A DNA stretch of 64,000 bases from Falsirhodobacter flavus. Its GTDB lineage: Bacteria; Pseudomonadota; Alphaproteobacteria; Rhodobacterales; Rhodobacteraceae. The stretch spans positions 1 through 64,000 of the forward strand of contig JARWBI010000003.1 of the NCBI GenBank assembly GCA_029846755.1, read 5' to 3'. Position numbers and translations under genes: made by a program. Of this stretch, positions 51,890-61,095 are shown piece after piece. The stretch's first letter is position 1; each line of letters opens with the position of its first letter. The notes below the pieces were generated by a model. That model was not told the DNA's origin. It searched no databases and saw only the letters and a list, made by a program, of their open reading frames with translations.

Positions 51890-53428
51890 ATGGAAGCCGA
51901 ACTGACGCCCCGCCGCGTCTTCGCCTTCCTGATCATGGTGTTCGGGATGTTCATGGCCATCCTCGACATCCAGATCGTGTCGGCCTCGCTCCCCGACATC
52001 CAAGCGGGGCTCGGCGCCAGCCCGGACGAGATCAGCTGGGTCCAGACCTCCTATCTGATCGCCGAGGTCATCATGATCCCGCTGTCGGGCTTTCTCGCGC
52101 GGGTGATGTCCACGCGGTTCCTGTTCGCCGCGTCGGCTGCGGGCTTCACCGCCGCCAGCCTTCTGTGCGCCACCGCCACGAATATCGAACAGATGATCCT
52201 GTGGCGCGCGGTGCAAGGGTTCCTTGGCGGCGGCATGATCCCGTCGGTCTTCGCCGCCGCGTTCACGATCTTCCCGCCGTCCAAACGGGCCATCGTATCC
52301 CCCATGATCGGCCTCGTCGCGACGCTCGCGCCCACGGTAGGCCCCACGGTCGGCGGATACCTCAGCCATGCCTTCTCGTGGCACTGGCTGTTCCTCGTGA
52401 ACGTCATCCCCGGCATCGGCGTCGCCTTCGGCGCGTGGATGCTGATCGACTTCGACAAGCCCGACTGGAAACTGTTCCGCCGCTTCGACTGGTGGGGTCT
52501 GCTGGCGCTGGCGGCCTTCCTGGGCGGCATGGAGTTCGTGTTCGAAGAAGGCCCGTCTAACGACTGGTTCCAGGATCACCTCGTTGCATGGATGTGCGCG
52601 GTGATGGTCGCGGGCGGCATCGTCACCTTCTGGCGCGCCCTGACGCGGGACGAACCTATCGTGGACCTGACCGCATTCCTCAACGCCAACTTCTCCATCG
52701 GCTCGGTGTTCAGCTTCGTCATGGGCATCGGCCTTTACGGGCTGACCTATCTGTACCCGCTCTATCTGGCGCAGATCCGCGGCTATGACAGCCTGATGAT
52801 CGGCGAGACGGTGTTCGTGTCGGGCCTTGCGATGTTCTGCACCGCCCCGCTGGCGGGTTTCCTGTCGGGGCGGATGGATCTGCGGGTCATGCTGCTGATC
52901 GGCTTCATGGGGTTCGCGACATCGACATGGATGCTGACCGGGCTGACCGCCGATTGGGATTTTTCCGAATTGCTGGTGCCGCAGATCCTGCGCGGTATGT
53001 CCCTGATGCTGTGCATGGTGCCGATCAACAACCTCGCCCTTGGCACGCTGCCGCCCGCCAAGATGAAGGGCGCGTCGGGCCTCTACAACCTGATGCGGAA
53101 CCTTGGCGGCGCGATGGGTCTGGCGATCATCAACACCGTGCTGTCGGACCGGCAGGATCTGCATTATGCCCGTCTTGCCGAACGCATAAGCTGGACAAGG
53201 GACGAGGCGCTCCGCCAGCTTGACCTGATGGCGCAAAACCTTTCGGCGGCAGGGCTGGACGGCCCGACCGCCGCGCTGGCGCAGATGGTCGCGCGGCTGC
53301 GCGGTCAGGCGGCGGTCATGTCCTTCATCGACGTGTTCGTGCTGATCTCGGCACTGTTCGGCGGCCTGGCGCTGACCGCGCTGTTGATGAAGAAGCCCAG
53401 ATCCGCCCCGCCCGCCGACGCCCACTAG
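51890..53428 (+). CDS. MFS multidrug efflux transporter, DHA2/EmrB type (second module)
   Basis: This 512-residue transporter has about 14 helices. The EmrB signature is GMFMAILDIQIVSASLPDIQ, followed by DEISWVQTSYLIAEVIMIPL and the motif-C-like GPTVGGYLSHAFSWHWLFLV. It is canonical EmrB, clearer in these motifs than the MFS at 17080. It follows its adaptor gene and is under the divergent TetR. A DUF982 gene is convergent behind it. Confidence 0.92.
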   Translation: MEAELTPRRVFAFLIMVFGMFMAILDIQIVSASLPDIQAGLGASPDEISWVQTSYLIAEVIMIPLSGFLARVMSTRFLFAASAAGFTAASLLCATATNIEQMILWRAVQGFLGGGMIPSVFAAAFTIFPPSKRAIVSPMIGLVATLAPTVGPTVGGYLSHAFSWHWLFLVNVIPGIGVAFGAWMLIDFDKPDWKLFRRFDWWGLLALAAFLGGMEFVFEEGPSNDWFQDHLVAWMCAVMVAGGIVTFWRALTRDEPIVDLTAFLNANFSIGSVFSFVMGIGLYGLTYLYPLYLAQIRGYDSLMIGETVFVSGLAMFCTAPLAGFLSGRMDLRVMLLIGFMGFATSTWMLTGLTADWDFSELLVPQILRGMSLMLCMVPINNLALGTLPPAKMKGASGLYNLMRNLGGAMGLAIINTVLSDRQDLHYARLAERISWTRDEALRQLDLMAQNLSAAGLDGPTAALAQMVARLRGQAAVMSFIDVFVLISALFGGLALTALLMKKPRSAPPADAH

Positions 53429-53446
53429 GACAGGCAGCCGCCGTGC

Positions 53447-53689
53447 CTACCCGCGATCGGGCTCGATATCGATCTGCCCTTCGACCAGCGCCGTGATGAA
53501 GGCCGCGCGTGCATCCTCCTGCGACCGCTGGCCCTGCACCGCTTCGATGCAGATGTCGATCGCGGCCCTGTAGGCTTCGCCATCGACCTTCACCCACCAG
53601 TTGTCCAGAACGCGCAGCGCCTCGAGGGAACTGCGGACTTGTTGGAGACCGCGTTTCTCGTGAACGAAGGCAACAGGCCGGGACCACAT
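53447..53689 (-). CDS. DUF982 small protein (copy 2)
   Basis: This 80-residue protein has SLEALRVLDNWWVKVDGEAY and SQEDARAAFITALVEGQ, clearly paralogous to the protein at 19777. The ATG at 53689 is preceded by AGGGGAAATGCC. It is convergent with emrB. DUF982 function is unknown. The long in-frame extension upstream is rejected because it has no ribosome site. Confidence 0.8.
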   Translation of the reverse strand: MWSRPVAFVHEKRGLQQVRSSLEALRVLDNWWVKVDGEAYRAAIDICIEAVQGQRSQEDARAAFITALVEGQIDIEPDRG

Positions 53690-53868
53690 GGCATTTCCCC
53701 TGACAACGGAAACATCATGCGCCTTCGGGCCGGATGCGCCTAGCGAAATCGACCCGCATCCCCCCCACTGGAGCGTCATCCTCTTCCCCGTGAACCCGGA
53801 TGATGGACCGCGCGCCGCCCAGGTTCCGGGGTCCAAAGCCGCCGCGCAACGGTGAATGACCGCGACGG

Positions 53869-54687
53869 TCAGGATGCGGCAAGCATCTTGATCGCCGTCA
53901 GCATCAGGAAGATACCGAAGGCCTTGCGCAGCAGCGACGGCCGGATCGTATGCGCGGCGCGGGCACCGATGGGCGCGAACCACATGCTCGTGACCACGAT
54001 GGCCACCAGCCCCGCCAGATTGACATAGCCGAGCGACAGAGGCGGCAGCCCCTCTCGCCCCCAGCCGTTCAGGATGTAGCCGAGCGTCCCCGGCAGCGCG
54101 ATGACGAGCCCGACGACGGATGCCGTGCCGACAGCGCGCCGCACGGGAAAGCTGAAGACGCTCAGGACCGGAACGGTCAGGGTTCCCCCGCCAATCCCCA
54201 TCAAGGTCGAGATGACGCCGATCCCCGTCGCCATGCCCGCTTGCGGCCCGCGCCCCGGCAGCGCGGCAAAGGGATGCCAGCCTTCGCGCGTCCCGAGCAT
54301 ATAGGCGGCGACGATGGCGGCCACGATGCCGAAGACCATGGTCAGCACGCCGCCGGGAACGGCACCGGCGACGAGCACGCCGATCAGCACACCCAGACCG
54401 ACGAACGGCCCCCACCACCGCAGAAGATCCGTATCGACGGCCCCGCGCGCGCGATGCGCCCGGATCGACTGAAACGAGGTGGGGATGATCGTCGCAAGCG
54501 AGGTGCCCACGGCGATATGCGCCCTGAGCGCCGGATCGACGTCGAACGCCGCCAGCACGTGGAACAGAACCGGCACCACGATGATCCCGCCGCCGACCCC
54601 CAGAAGGCCCGCAAGAAACCCCGACACGCAGCCGACAAGCCCGAGGACGATGGTAAAAGTGGTCAGCAGGGTCAGGGAAATGGGCAT
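53869..54687 (-). CDS. TauE/SafE-family membrane exporter
   Basis: This 272-residue membrane protein has two homologous halves. Each contains the glycine motif: FLAGLLGVGGGIIVVPVLFH near the N-terminus and STLMGIGGGTLTVPVLSVF in the middle. About eight helices are seen. The family exports sulfite, sulfoacetate or other organic anions. The ATG at 54687 follows GGAGGCGCGA. It is downstream of an SsuABC-like importer and a hydrolase on the same strand. Confidence 0.87.
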   Translation of the reverse strand: MPISLTLLTTFTIVLGLVGCVSGFLAGLLGVGGGIIVVPVLFHVLAAFDVDPALRAHIAVGTSLATIIPTSFQSIRAHRARGAVDTDLLRWWGPFVGLGVLIGVLVAGAVPGGVLTMVFGIVAAIVAAYMLGTREGWHPFAALPGRGPQAGMATGIGVISTLMGIGGGTLTVPVLSVFSFPVRRAVGTASVVGLVIALPGTLGYILNGWGREGLPPLSLGYVNLAGLVAIVVTSMWFAPIGARAAHTIRPSLLRKAFGIFLMLTAIKMLAAS

Positions 54688-54732
54688 TCGCGCCTCCAGG
54701 ATGGTGCGGCCCCGACGGGGGCCGCGTTTCGA

Positions 54733-55443
54733 TCAGACGACCTTCACCTCGATCTCGGCCACGCCCGCGACCCGGCCCGTGATAAGATCGCCGCGTTCGA
54801 CTGCGCTGACGCCCGCGGGCGTGCCCGCGAAGATCACGTCGCCGGGGCGCAGTTCGAACAGGCGCGACAGATAGGCGATCATCTCCGGCACTTTCCAGAT
54901 CATCTGGTTCAGATCGCCTGTCTGCCGCGTCTCGCCGTTCACCTCGACCTCGACCGCGCCCGCCGTCGGATGGCCGATTTCAGAGGCCGGGACCAGCGCG
55001 GAACAGGGGGCCGACGCCTCGAAGGACTTCGCCGTCTCCCACGGGCGTCCCATCTTCTTCGACACCGCCTGCAGGTCGCGCCGCGTCATGTCGAGGCCGA
55101 CGCCATAGCCGAACACGTGATCGAGCGCGCTTTCGACCGGGATGTCCGTGCCGCCCTTGTGCAGCGCGACGACCAGCTCGATCTCGTGATGCACGTCGCT
55201 CGACTCGGTCGGATAGGGGAAATCGCCGCCGGGCGGGACGATGGCGTCGGGGTTCTTCTGAAAGAAGAACGGCGGCTCCTTGTCCGGGTCGTGCCCCATC
55301 TCGATCGCATGTTCGGCAAAGTTGCGCCCCACGCAATAGATGCGGCGCACGGGGAACAGCTTGTCGCTGCCCGCGACCGGGATGGTCGGCGTGGGTTCGG
55401 GCGTGAAGACATAGTCGGCCAGCTTGGTCATATCGTTCATCAT
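54733..55443 (-). CDS. Fumarylacetoacetate hydrolase-family protein
   Basis: This 236-residue FAH-fold enzyme has RRIYCVGRNFAEHAIEMG, the metal ligands in HHEIELVVALHKGG with the later Asp in GYGVGLDMTRRDLQ, and GDVIFAGTPAGVSAVERGDL. Such enzymes hydrolyse or decarboxylate beta-diketo acids, or act as acylpyruvate hydrolases. The ATG at 55443 follows AGGAGCAAG and overlaps the permease stop (ATGATGA). It may process what the importer brings in. Confidence 0.88.
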   Translation of the reverse strand: MMNDMTKLADYVFTPEPTPTIPVAGSDKLFPVRRIYCVGRNFAEHAIEMGHDPDKEPPFFFQKNPDAIVPPGGDFPYPTESSDVHHEIELVVALHKGGTDIPVESALDHVFGYGVGLDMTRRDLQAVSKKMGRPWETAKSFEASAPCSALVPASEIGHPTAGAVEVEVNGETRQTGDLNQMIWKVPEMIAYLSRLFELRPGDVIFAGTPAGVSAVERGDLITGRVAGVAEIEVKVV

Positions 55444-56192
55444 CTTGCTCCTGCGTAATACTCTATGCGCTTCTCGGCGCGTTCCACGATCCCCGAAAGC
55501 AGCATTGCTGCCGCGAACAGGACGATTGTCAAAGCCCAGAAGCGTTCCATGTCGAAGCTCCGGGAATAAAGTTCGAACAGCTCGCCATAACCGATGATCG
55601 CGACGAGGATCTGCCCGATGACCACCCCCTTCACGCCGCGGATCAGCCCGATGCGGATGCCCGCAAGGATCTCGGGAAGGGCGGCAAGAAGGACGATCTT
55701 GCGAAGGATGGTCGAAGGCGGCGCACCATAGGACCGCGCCATCTCGATCAGCGAGGGGGGAACCTGCATGACCCCCGCCCGCGCATCCAGCACGATGATC
55801 CAGACGGCGAACAGAAAGACGGTGACGACGATTGTCGTCTCGCCCATCCCGAACAGGATCATCAGCACCGGGACCAGCGCGGACAAGGGCGCGCTGACGA
55901 ACATGTTGACCCACAGGCCGAAGATGTTGTCCGCGATCCTGGACCGCCCCATCAGCACGCCCAACGGCACGCCGATGCCGATCGCCAGCGCCATGCCGAT
56001 CACAAAGGAGCGGATCGTCACTACGGTCGCGTTCTGCCACGATGCGGTCTGCACCAGATCGATTCCGGCGGAAAGGATCGCACTCATCGGCGGGATCAGG
56101 AAGATCACGTCCATATGGCCGACGATCTCCCAGACCAGCGCCCACACGATCAGCGATGCCATCATGGGGATGCGAAAACCGAACAGGGTCAT
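55440..56192 (-). CDS. ABC transporter permease (SsuC/TauC type)
   Basis: This 250-residue permease has six helices. The coupling loop is SLIEMARSYGAPPSTILRKI and then LPEILAGIRIGLIRGVKGVV. Unusually, the importer has two different permease genes (see 56998), so the channel is probably a heterodimer. Its start is 3 bases from the ATPase stop. Confidence 0.88.
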   Translation of the reverse strand: MTLFGFRIPMMASLIVWALVWEIVGHMDVIFLIPPMSAILSAGIDLVQTASWQNATVVTIRSFVIGMALAIGIGVPLGVLMGRSRIADNIFGLWVNMFVSAPLSALVPVLMILFGMGETTIVVTVFLFAVWIIVLDARAGVMQVPPSLIEMARSYGAPPSTILRKIVLLAALPEILAGIRIGLIRGVKGVVIGQILVAIIGYGELFELYSRSFDMERFWALTIVLFAAAMLLSGIVERAEKRIEYYAGAR

Positions 56193-56195
56193 GGC

Positions 56196-56996
56196 TCACT
56201 CCGCATAATGGCGCAGGCCCTGCCAGATCTCCTCGACCACGTCGAGGTATCCGGCATCGCGCCTGATGTCGTCGGGATCGGCGGCACGGTCGATCTTTGG
56301 CTCGATCACCTGCGACACGCGGCCGGGGCGCGGAGACAAAAGCACGATCCGGTCCGAGACATAGACCGCCTCCTCGATCGAGTGGGTGACGAAGATGAAG
56401 GTCTTGTTCTCGATCTCGACCAGCCGCAGCAGATCCTCTTGAAACTTGCGCCGGTTCTGTTCGTCCACCGCCGAAAACGGCTCGTCCAGCAGCAGCACGT
56501 CGGCATTGACGGCAAAGGCACGGGCAATGCCGACCCGCTGGCGCATCCCGCCGGACAGCTCGTGGGGATATTTGTCCTCGAAGCCCTGAAGGCCAACCTG
56601 TTCGATATGGTGACGCGCAACGCGGTTCCGTTCCGCCGCAGGGGTGCCCTTCAACTCCAGCCCGAAGGCGACGTTGCGCAGGACCGTGGCCCAGGGCATC
56701 AGCGCGAAGTCCTGAAACACGAAGGCGCGTTCCGGCCCCGGTCCGGTAACGGCACGACCATTGACCATGATCCGCCCCGAAGTCGCCGGAACCAGCCCCG
56801 CTATGATCTTCAGAAGCGTGGTCTTGCCGCAGCCCGAAGGGCCAAGAAGCGTCGTCAGCTTCCCCCGCTCGAATTGCAGATCGATGCTGCGCAGCGCCTC
56901 CACGCTGCCGTAATGCTTGCAGATCCCCTCCACCCGGACAACGGGATCATGGGTGACGATGCTGGCGGGATCGAATTCCTCGGCAAGTGCGCTCAT
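56196..56996 (-). CDS. ABC transporter ATPase (SsuB/TauB type)
   Basis: This 266-residue ATPase has Walker A GPSGCGKTT, Q-loop FVFQDFALMPWATVLRNVAF, signature LSGGMRQRVGIARAFA, Walker B VLLLDEPFSAVD and switch His FIFVTHSIEEAV. The start at 56996 (MSALAEEFDP) follows GAGGAAGTGAG and lies 1 base after the preceding permease stop. It belongs to the nitrate/taurine/aliphatic sulfonate branch. Confidence 0.93.
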   Translation of the reverse strand: MSALAEEFDPASIVTHDPVVRVEGICKHYGSVEALRSIDLQFERGKLTTLLGPSGCGKTTLLKIIAGLVPATSGRIMVNGRAVTGPGPERAFVFQDFALMPWATVLRNVAFGLELKGTPAAERNRVARHHIEQVGLQGFEDKYPHELSGGMRQRVGIARAFAVNADVLLLDEPFSAVDEQNRRKFQEDLLRLVEIENKTFIFVTHSIEEAVYVSDRIVLLSPRPGRVSQVIEPKIDRAADPDDIRRDAGYLDVVEEIWQGLRHYAE

Positions 56997-56997
56997 C

Positions 56998-57822
56998 TCA
57001 CTTCCTCCTCTTTTCGGGGCGAAGGACGTTGACCTCGACATATTGCAGCCCGGCCAGCGTCAGGGTCGACACGGCGATGATGGCGGCGACGGCGGCATAC
57101 ATATGGGCGTAATTCGCGACCGAACGGTGATAGGTTATCAGATCGCCGATCCCCGTCGGGGTAATCAGCAATTCCGCCAGCATCACGCCGATGAAGCCCG
57201 CCGCCACGCCCAGGCGCAGACCTGCGAACAGCACCGGGGATGCGTCGGGGATGATGATCTTGAAGATCTGCTGCATCCGCGTGCCCTGGAAGGACCGGCA
57301 CATGTCAACCAGTGACGGGTTCACATGCCGCACCGCCTTGTAGGAATTCAGCACGATCACCGGCAGTGCCAGCATGACCACCGCCAGCGTCTTCGCCGTC
57401 AGCCCGATGCCATAGACGAAGGTGACCAGCGGCACCAAAGCGGCCATCGGCGCCGCCTGAAGCACGATGAAGACCGGCGCAAGCAGCCATTCGACCCGGT
57501 CCGACAGCCCCATGGCAATCCCAAGCGCGATCCCGACCAGCGCCGAGATGCCGACACCCAGCACCAGGGGCTGCAGCGTCAGGAAGAACGCCCGGAACAT
57601 CGTCCCGTCGCCCAACATCTCGAAGAAGGCCGCCAGCGTCTCAAGAAACGTGGGAAACGCAAAGCTGATCGGCACGCGTCCCGCGATCTCCCAGGCCGTG
57701 AAAAGCCCGACCAGCGACAGCACGACCCAGAAGGACTTGCGATTCTGGGCGAAAAGCCGCAATCCCTCGCGCGGCCCGGCGCGAGCACCCGTGACCGCCT
57801 TTTCCTGTGACATGACGCTCAT
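56998..57822 (-). CDS. ABC transporter permease (SsuC/TauC type), second
   Basis: This 274-residue permease has the coupling region SLVDMCRSFQGTRMQQIFKI and then LFAGLRLGVAAGFIGVMLAE. It starts at 57822 (MSVMSQEKAV), 1 base from the binding-protein stop; an ATG at 57813 is possible. It is the partner of the permease at 55440. Confidence 0.87.
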   Translation of the reverse strand: MSVMSQEKAVTGARAGPREGLRLFAQNRKSFWVVLSLVGLFTAWEIAGRVPISFAFPTFLETLAAFFEMLGDGTMFRAFFLTLQPLVLGVGISALVGIALGIAMGLSDRVEWLLAPVFIVLQAAPMAALVPLVTFVYGIGLTAKTLAVVMLALPVIVLNSYKAVRHVNPSLVDMCRSFQGTRMQQIFKIIIPDASPVLFAGLRLGVAAGFIGVMLAELLITPTGIGDLITYHRSVANYAHMYAAVAAIIAVSTLTLAGLQYVEVNVLRPEKRRK

Positions 57823-57823
57823 C

Positions 57824-58810
57824 TCACTGCGTTCCGATCTTGCCGAGGACGGAGTCGAGCGCCGAAAGGTCCCAGAAATCCTCGACCGCCAGCGTGGCCG
57901 GATCGCCCTCCAACGCCCCCGAGGTGGTGTAGAAAACGAAATCGTCCTTTGCCGCATCCTCGCCACCCCCGTTCAGCGGCAGCGCATCCTTCATCCCCGC
58001 GTAATAGGGCTCGGCATCCGCCAGCATTTCGGGCGTCGCATCGGGCAGCAGCGCATATTGGTCGCGCAGCTTCAAAACGGCCGACGGATCCGCCGCTATC
58101 TCGCGCCACGTCGTCAGGATGGCCCCGACGAGGATCTCGGCATCGGCGGCGTTGTCCGAAAGCCAGTCGGTATTGGCGAACATCGTCTCGTCCGTGGCCG
58201 AGATATCGCCCAGCGGCAGGAACGCGAAACGGTCCGGCGCCTCGGATTCCAGAATGCGGCGGCCCGAACTGTCGACGATCGTCGCCTTGACGTTGCCCTG
58301 AAGCAGCGCGCCGGTCCGCACCTCGGCCCCCGGAACATAGGTGATGTTGGAATAGGCGATGCCGTGTTCATCCGCCATCATCTGCATGATCGCCTCGGTG
58401 CCCGATCCGCGCGAATGAACAGCGACCTCCTGCCCGTCCAGATCGGCCCAGTCCTTGTAGAATTCGGTGTTCACGACCGGATACATCTGCAATTCGGTCA
58501 GTTGCAGAAAGATGCGGATCGGGGCCTTCACCTTCTGCAGCAGGGCATAAGGCCCGCCGATCCCGATATCGGCCTGACCGCTCACGACGGCCTGCGCCGC
58601 GATATCCTCGCTTTTCAGAAAGACCGTGTCGATCTCGAGCCCCTGCTCCTTCGCGCGTTCAAGCGCGATCAGCAGGCCCAAGGTTTCGATAGTCGCGATG
58701 TCGCCAAAGGCGATGCGCACAGGATCGGCGGATGCCGCGACAGGCGCCGCAGCCATGCCGATCGCAGATATGACGGCCAGGGGCCGCATCCTGTCAGCAA
58801 GATAACCCAT
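57824..58810 (-). CDS. ABC transporter substrate-binding protein (SsuA/NMT1 type)
   Basis: This 328-residue periplasmic protein has signal MRPLAVISAIGMAAAPVAAS. The NMT1-like fold shows VRIAFGDIATIETLGLLIAL, then QAVVSGQADIGIGGPYALLQ, then EVAVHSRGSGTEAIMQMM. The ATG at 58810 has GGGAGGAGAAA. It leads the leftward operon (binding protein, permease, ATPase, permease, hydrolase, exporter). Ligand unknown; sulfonates and other organic acids are candidates. Confidence 0.87.
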   Translation of the reverse strand: MGYLADRMRPLAVISAIGMAAAPVAASADPVRIAFGDIATIETLGLLIALERAKEQGLEIDTVFLKSEDIAAQAVVSGQADIGIGGPYALLQKVKAPIRIFLQLTELQMYPVVNTEFYKDWADLDGQEVAVHSRGSGTEAIMQMMADEHGIAYSNITYVPGAEVRTGALLQGNVKATIVDSSGRRILESEAPDRFAFLPLGDISATDETMFANTDWLSDNAADAEILVGAILTTWREIAADPSAVLKLRDQYALLPDATPEMLADAEPYYAGMKDALPLNGGGEDAAKDDFVFYTTSGALEGDPATLAVEDFWDLSALDSVLGKIGTQ

Positions 58811-59015
58811 TTTCTCCTCCCATGATCGGGCCCTCCCAAGCCCAATGCAAACCAATGCTGTCATTGATTCTGCCGCACGTCAACCAATTCAGATTAGTCG
58901 CCGAAGGACATCCGAGATAACTTGCGGATGATATGGCTTATTTCCCAGTCTCAACACCGCTTGACTTCGCCAAAATCTCCGAACATCATAAACCAATCGA
59001 AAAATTGGGTCGCCT

Positions 59016-59693
59016 ATGCAGCATCTTCCCGAGCCACCTCCGCTCGACCGGCTCCGGTCCTATCTTGAAACCGCGTCGATCGACGAGGGCCGCCTCCCCC
59101 CCGAGCGGGAGCTTGCCGAGACACTCAACATGGGCCGCGCGGTGCTGCGCAAAGCACTGGCAACGCTCGAGGCGCAGGGCCTCGTCTGGCGACATGTGGG
59201 GAAAGGCACTTTTTTGGGCGAACGCCCCATCGACACCGCAGGCGACATCAACGCATTGATCCAGCGCACCAACCCGTCCGAGGTCATGGCGGCCCGGATC
59301 GCGTTCGAGCCCGAAGTGAGCCGCCTTGCCGCGCTCAACGCCACCGCCGCCCAAATCGCCGAACTGCGAAGCTGCGCTGCCAAATGCCGGTCTGCAGCGA
59401 CATGGCGGCAGTATGAGCAATGGGACAACCGCCTGCACCGCAGCATCGGCGAGGCTGCACAGAACACGCTCCTGCTCGGGCTGCTGGACACGATGACAAC
59501 CGTGCGCAGGGCGATCACATGGGGGCGGCGCAGACCCGGCCCCGACCGTCCGCCCGCAAGCCACCACAGCCTCGATGAACATGACAGGATCGTGGAAGCC
59601 ATCGGCGCAAGGGACGGGCAGGCCGCCGCCGACGCGATGCGCGGACATCTCAGATCCGTCGAAGCCAAGCTCAAGGAAAGCCTCGGCTACTGA
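59016..59693 (+). CDS. GntR-family regulator with FadR-type C-domain
   Basis: This 225-residue regulator has a winged helix (GRLPPERELAETLNMGRAVL ... GLVWRHVGKGTFLGE). The all-helical FCD ligand domain follows (AARIAFEPEVSRLAALNATA ... HDRIVEAIGARDGQAAADAM). It is divergent from the SsuA-type operon across 205 bases that include CAATG-N4-CATTG (58853-58866). It probably controls that operon in response to an organic acid. Confidence 0.88.
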   Translation: MQHLPEPPPLDRLRSYLETASIDEGRLPPERELAETLNMGRAVLRKALATLEAQGLVWRHVGKGTFLGERPIDTAGDINALIQRTNPSEVMAARIAFEPEVSRLAALNATAAQIAELRSCAAKCRSAATWRQYEQWDNRLHRSIGEAAQNTLLLGLLDTMTTVRRAITWGRRRPGPDRPPASHHSLDEHDRIVEAIGARDGQAAADAMRGHLRSVEAKLKESLGY

Positions 59694-59797
59694 CGCCCCT
59701 GCAACGACAAGCGGCAACGATCCTCATGATGAACATGAGAATTTCGACGCTTTCCCTCCGTTGACACCGGCGCCGTTCCGGCCGACCCTGCGGGCAG

Positions 59798-59967
59798 ATC
59801 AAGGTGCCGGGGGAAGCCTCGGGTAAAAGGGAATCCGGTAAGGCCATCACCAAATCCGGAACTGCCCCCGCAACTGTTGGCGGAGAGCCTGTCCGACATG
59901 CCACTGGTGCGACGGCACCGGGAAGGCTGGACAAGGCGCGGACCCGCAAGTCAGGAAACCTGCCTCG
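59798..59967 (+). ncRNA. Cobalamin riboswitch
   Basis: The conserved cobalamin-aptamer blocks occur in order. GGTGCCGGGGGAAGCCTCGG (59803-59822) is followed by GGTAAAAGGGAATCCGGT (59822-59839), then CTGCCCCCGCAACTGT around 59862-59877. Next come GCCACTG near 59900, GGGAAGGC, and AAGTCAGGAAACCTGCC at 59948-59964. This includes the B12-box GCCACTG. It lies about 140 bases before mesX. A TTGACA at 59761 is a -35 candidate. Downstream, CCCCG/CGGGG (60034-60055) could form part of the expression platform. Bound B12 would shut off mesX-mesD. Confidence 0.9.
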
Positions 59968-60107
59968 ATCGATCACCTGTTCCGGCCGCGGTGGGCGTGT
60001 CGGGAGCGGCCCATCCGCAAGGTGACATCGCCGCCCCGTGACATGCGTCGCGGGGATCGTTGATTTTCACGGCCCGCCCCGGCAGGCCGCTCAGAAGGCA
60101 TGTCAGG

Positions 60108-61082
60108 ATGAGAACGAACCTCGCCTATTCCATAAGAAGCACCCGGTTCGACGAACATTACGCCCCGTCGGACGATACCCGCGCCACCACGAATTTCGCC
60201 AATCTGGCGCGCGGAGAAGAACGGCAGGAAAATCTGCGCGCCGCCTTTGCGATGATCGACAGTCGGTTCAACGCGCTGGCCCATTGGGACAACCCAGATG
60301 CGGATCGATATTCGGTCGATCTGGACATCGTCACGGCCGAACTCCGCATCGGCAACGAAGGCACCGCGAATGCCTTTCCGTTGATCGAAATCCTCAAACC
60401 GACGATCCTCGACCGCAAAAGCGGCAGGCGGATCCGCGGCATCGCGGGGAATAACTTCTCGTCCTATGTGCGGGACTACGATTTCAGCATCCTTCTGCCG
60501 CAACACGGCAAGGGCCGGACGGTGCCCGCGAATTTTGGCGATCTGCACGGCAACCTGTTCAAACGCTTCGTGACCTCCGCCGCATATGCCGAGCATTTCG
60601 CAAAGCCCCCCGTCATCGCACTGAGCGTATCGAGCAACCGGACCTACCACCGGACCACGACCGCCCATCCCGTGCTCGGCGTCGAATACCGACAGGACGA
60701 ACACTCCTCGACCGATCGGTATTTCGCCAAGATGGGATTGCAGGCGCGCTTCTTCATGCCCCAGAACGGCACGGCGCCCCTGGCCTTCTATTTCACCGGC
60801 GATCTGCTGAACGATTACTCCAACCTCGAACTCATCGGCACGATCAGCACGATGGAGACGTTCCAGCGCATCTATCGGCCCGAGATCTACAACGCAAATT
60901 CACCGGCGGGCACGATCTATCGCCCCAGCCTGACGCATCGGGACCATTCATTCACCCGCATCGCCTATGACCGCGAAGAGCGCGGCCGGCTGGCGATCGA
61001 ACAAGGCAGGTTCGCCGAAGCCAACCTCATCACGCCATATCGGAGCATTCTCGAAGAATGGTCCGCGCCGCACGCCGCCTGA
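60108..61082 (+). CDS. mesX: MesX-like (DUF1852) methionine-synthesis accessory protein
   Basis: This 324-residue DUF1852 protein has the recognisable block NFANLARGEERQENLRAAFA and HWDNPDADRYSVDLDIVTAE. It ends RIAYDREERGRLAIEQGRF. In known systems DUF1852 is required, together with oxygen, by the MesD type of folate-independent methionine synthase. The ATG at 60108 has TCAGG just before it; an upstream GTG-like frame through the riboswitch platform is rejected. mesD follows 13 bases downstream and both are under the cobalamin riboswitch. Confidence 0.88.
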   Translation: MRTNLAYSIRSTRFDEHYAPSDDTRATTNFANLARGEERQENLRAAFAMIDSRFNALAHWDNPDADRYSVDLDIVTAELRIGNEGTANAFPLIEILKPTILDRKSGRRIRGIAGNNFSSYVRDYDFSILLPQHGKGRTVPANFGDLHGNLFKRFVTSAAYAEHFAKPPVIALSVSSNRTYHRTTTAHPVLGVEYRQDEHSSTDRYFAKMGLQARFFMPQNGTAPLAFYFTGDLLNDYSNLELIGTISTMETFQRIYRPEIYNANSPAGTIYRPSLTHRDHSFTRIAYDREERGRLAIEQGRFAEANLITPYRSILEEWSAPHAA

Positions 61083-61095
61083 AGGATATCCCGAC

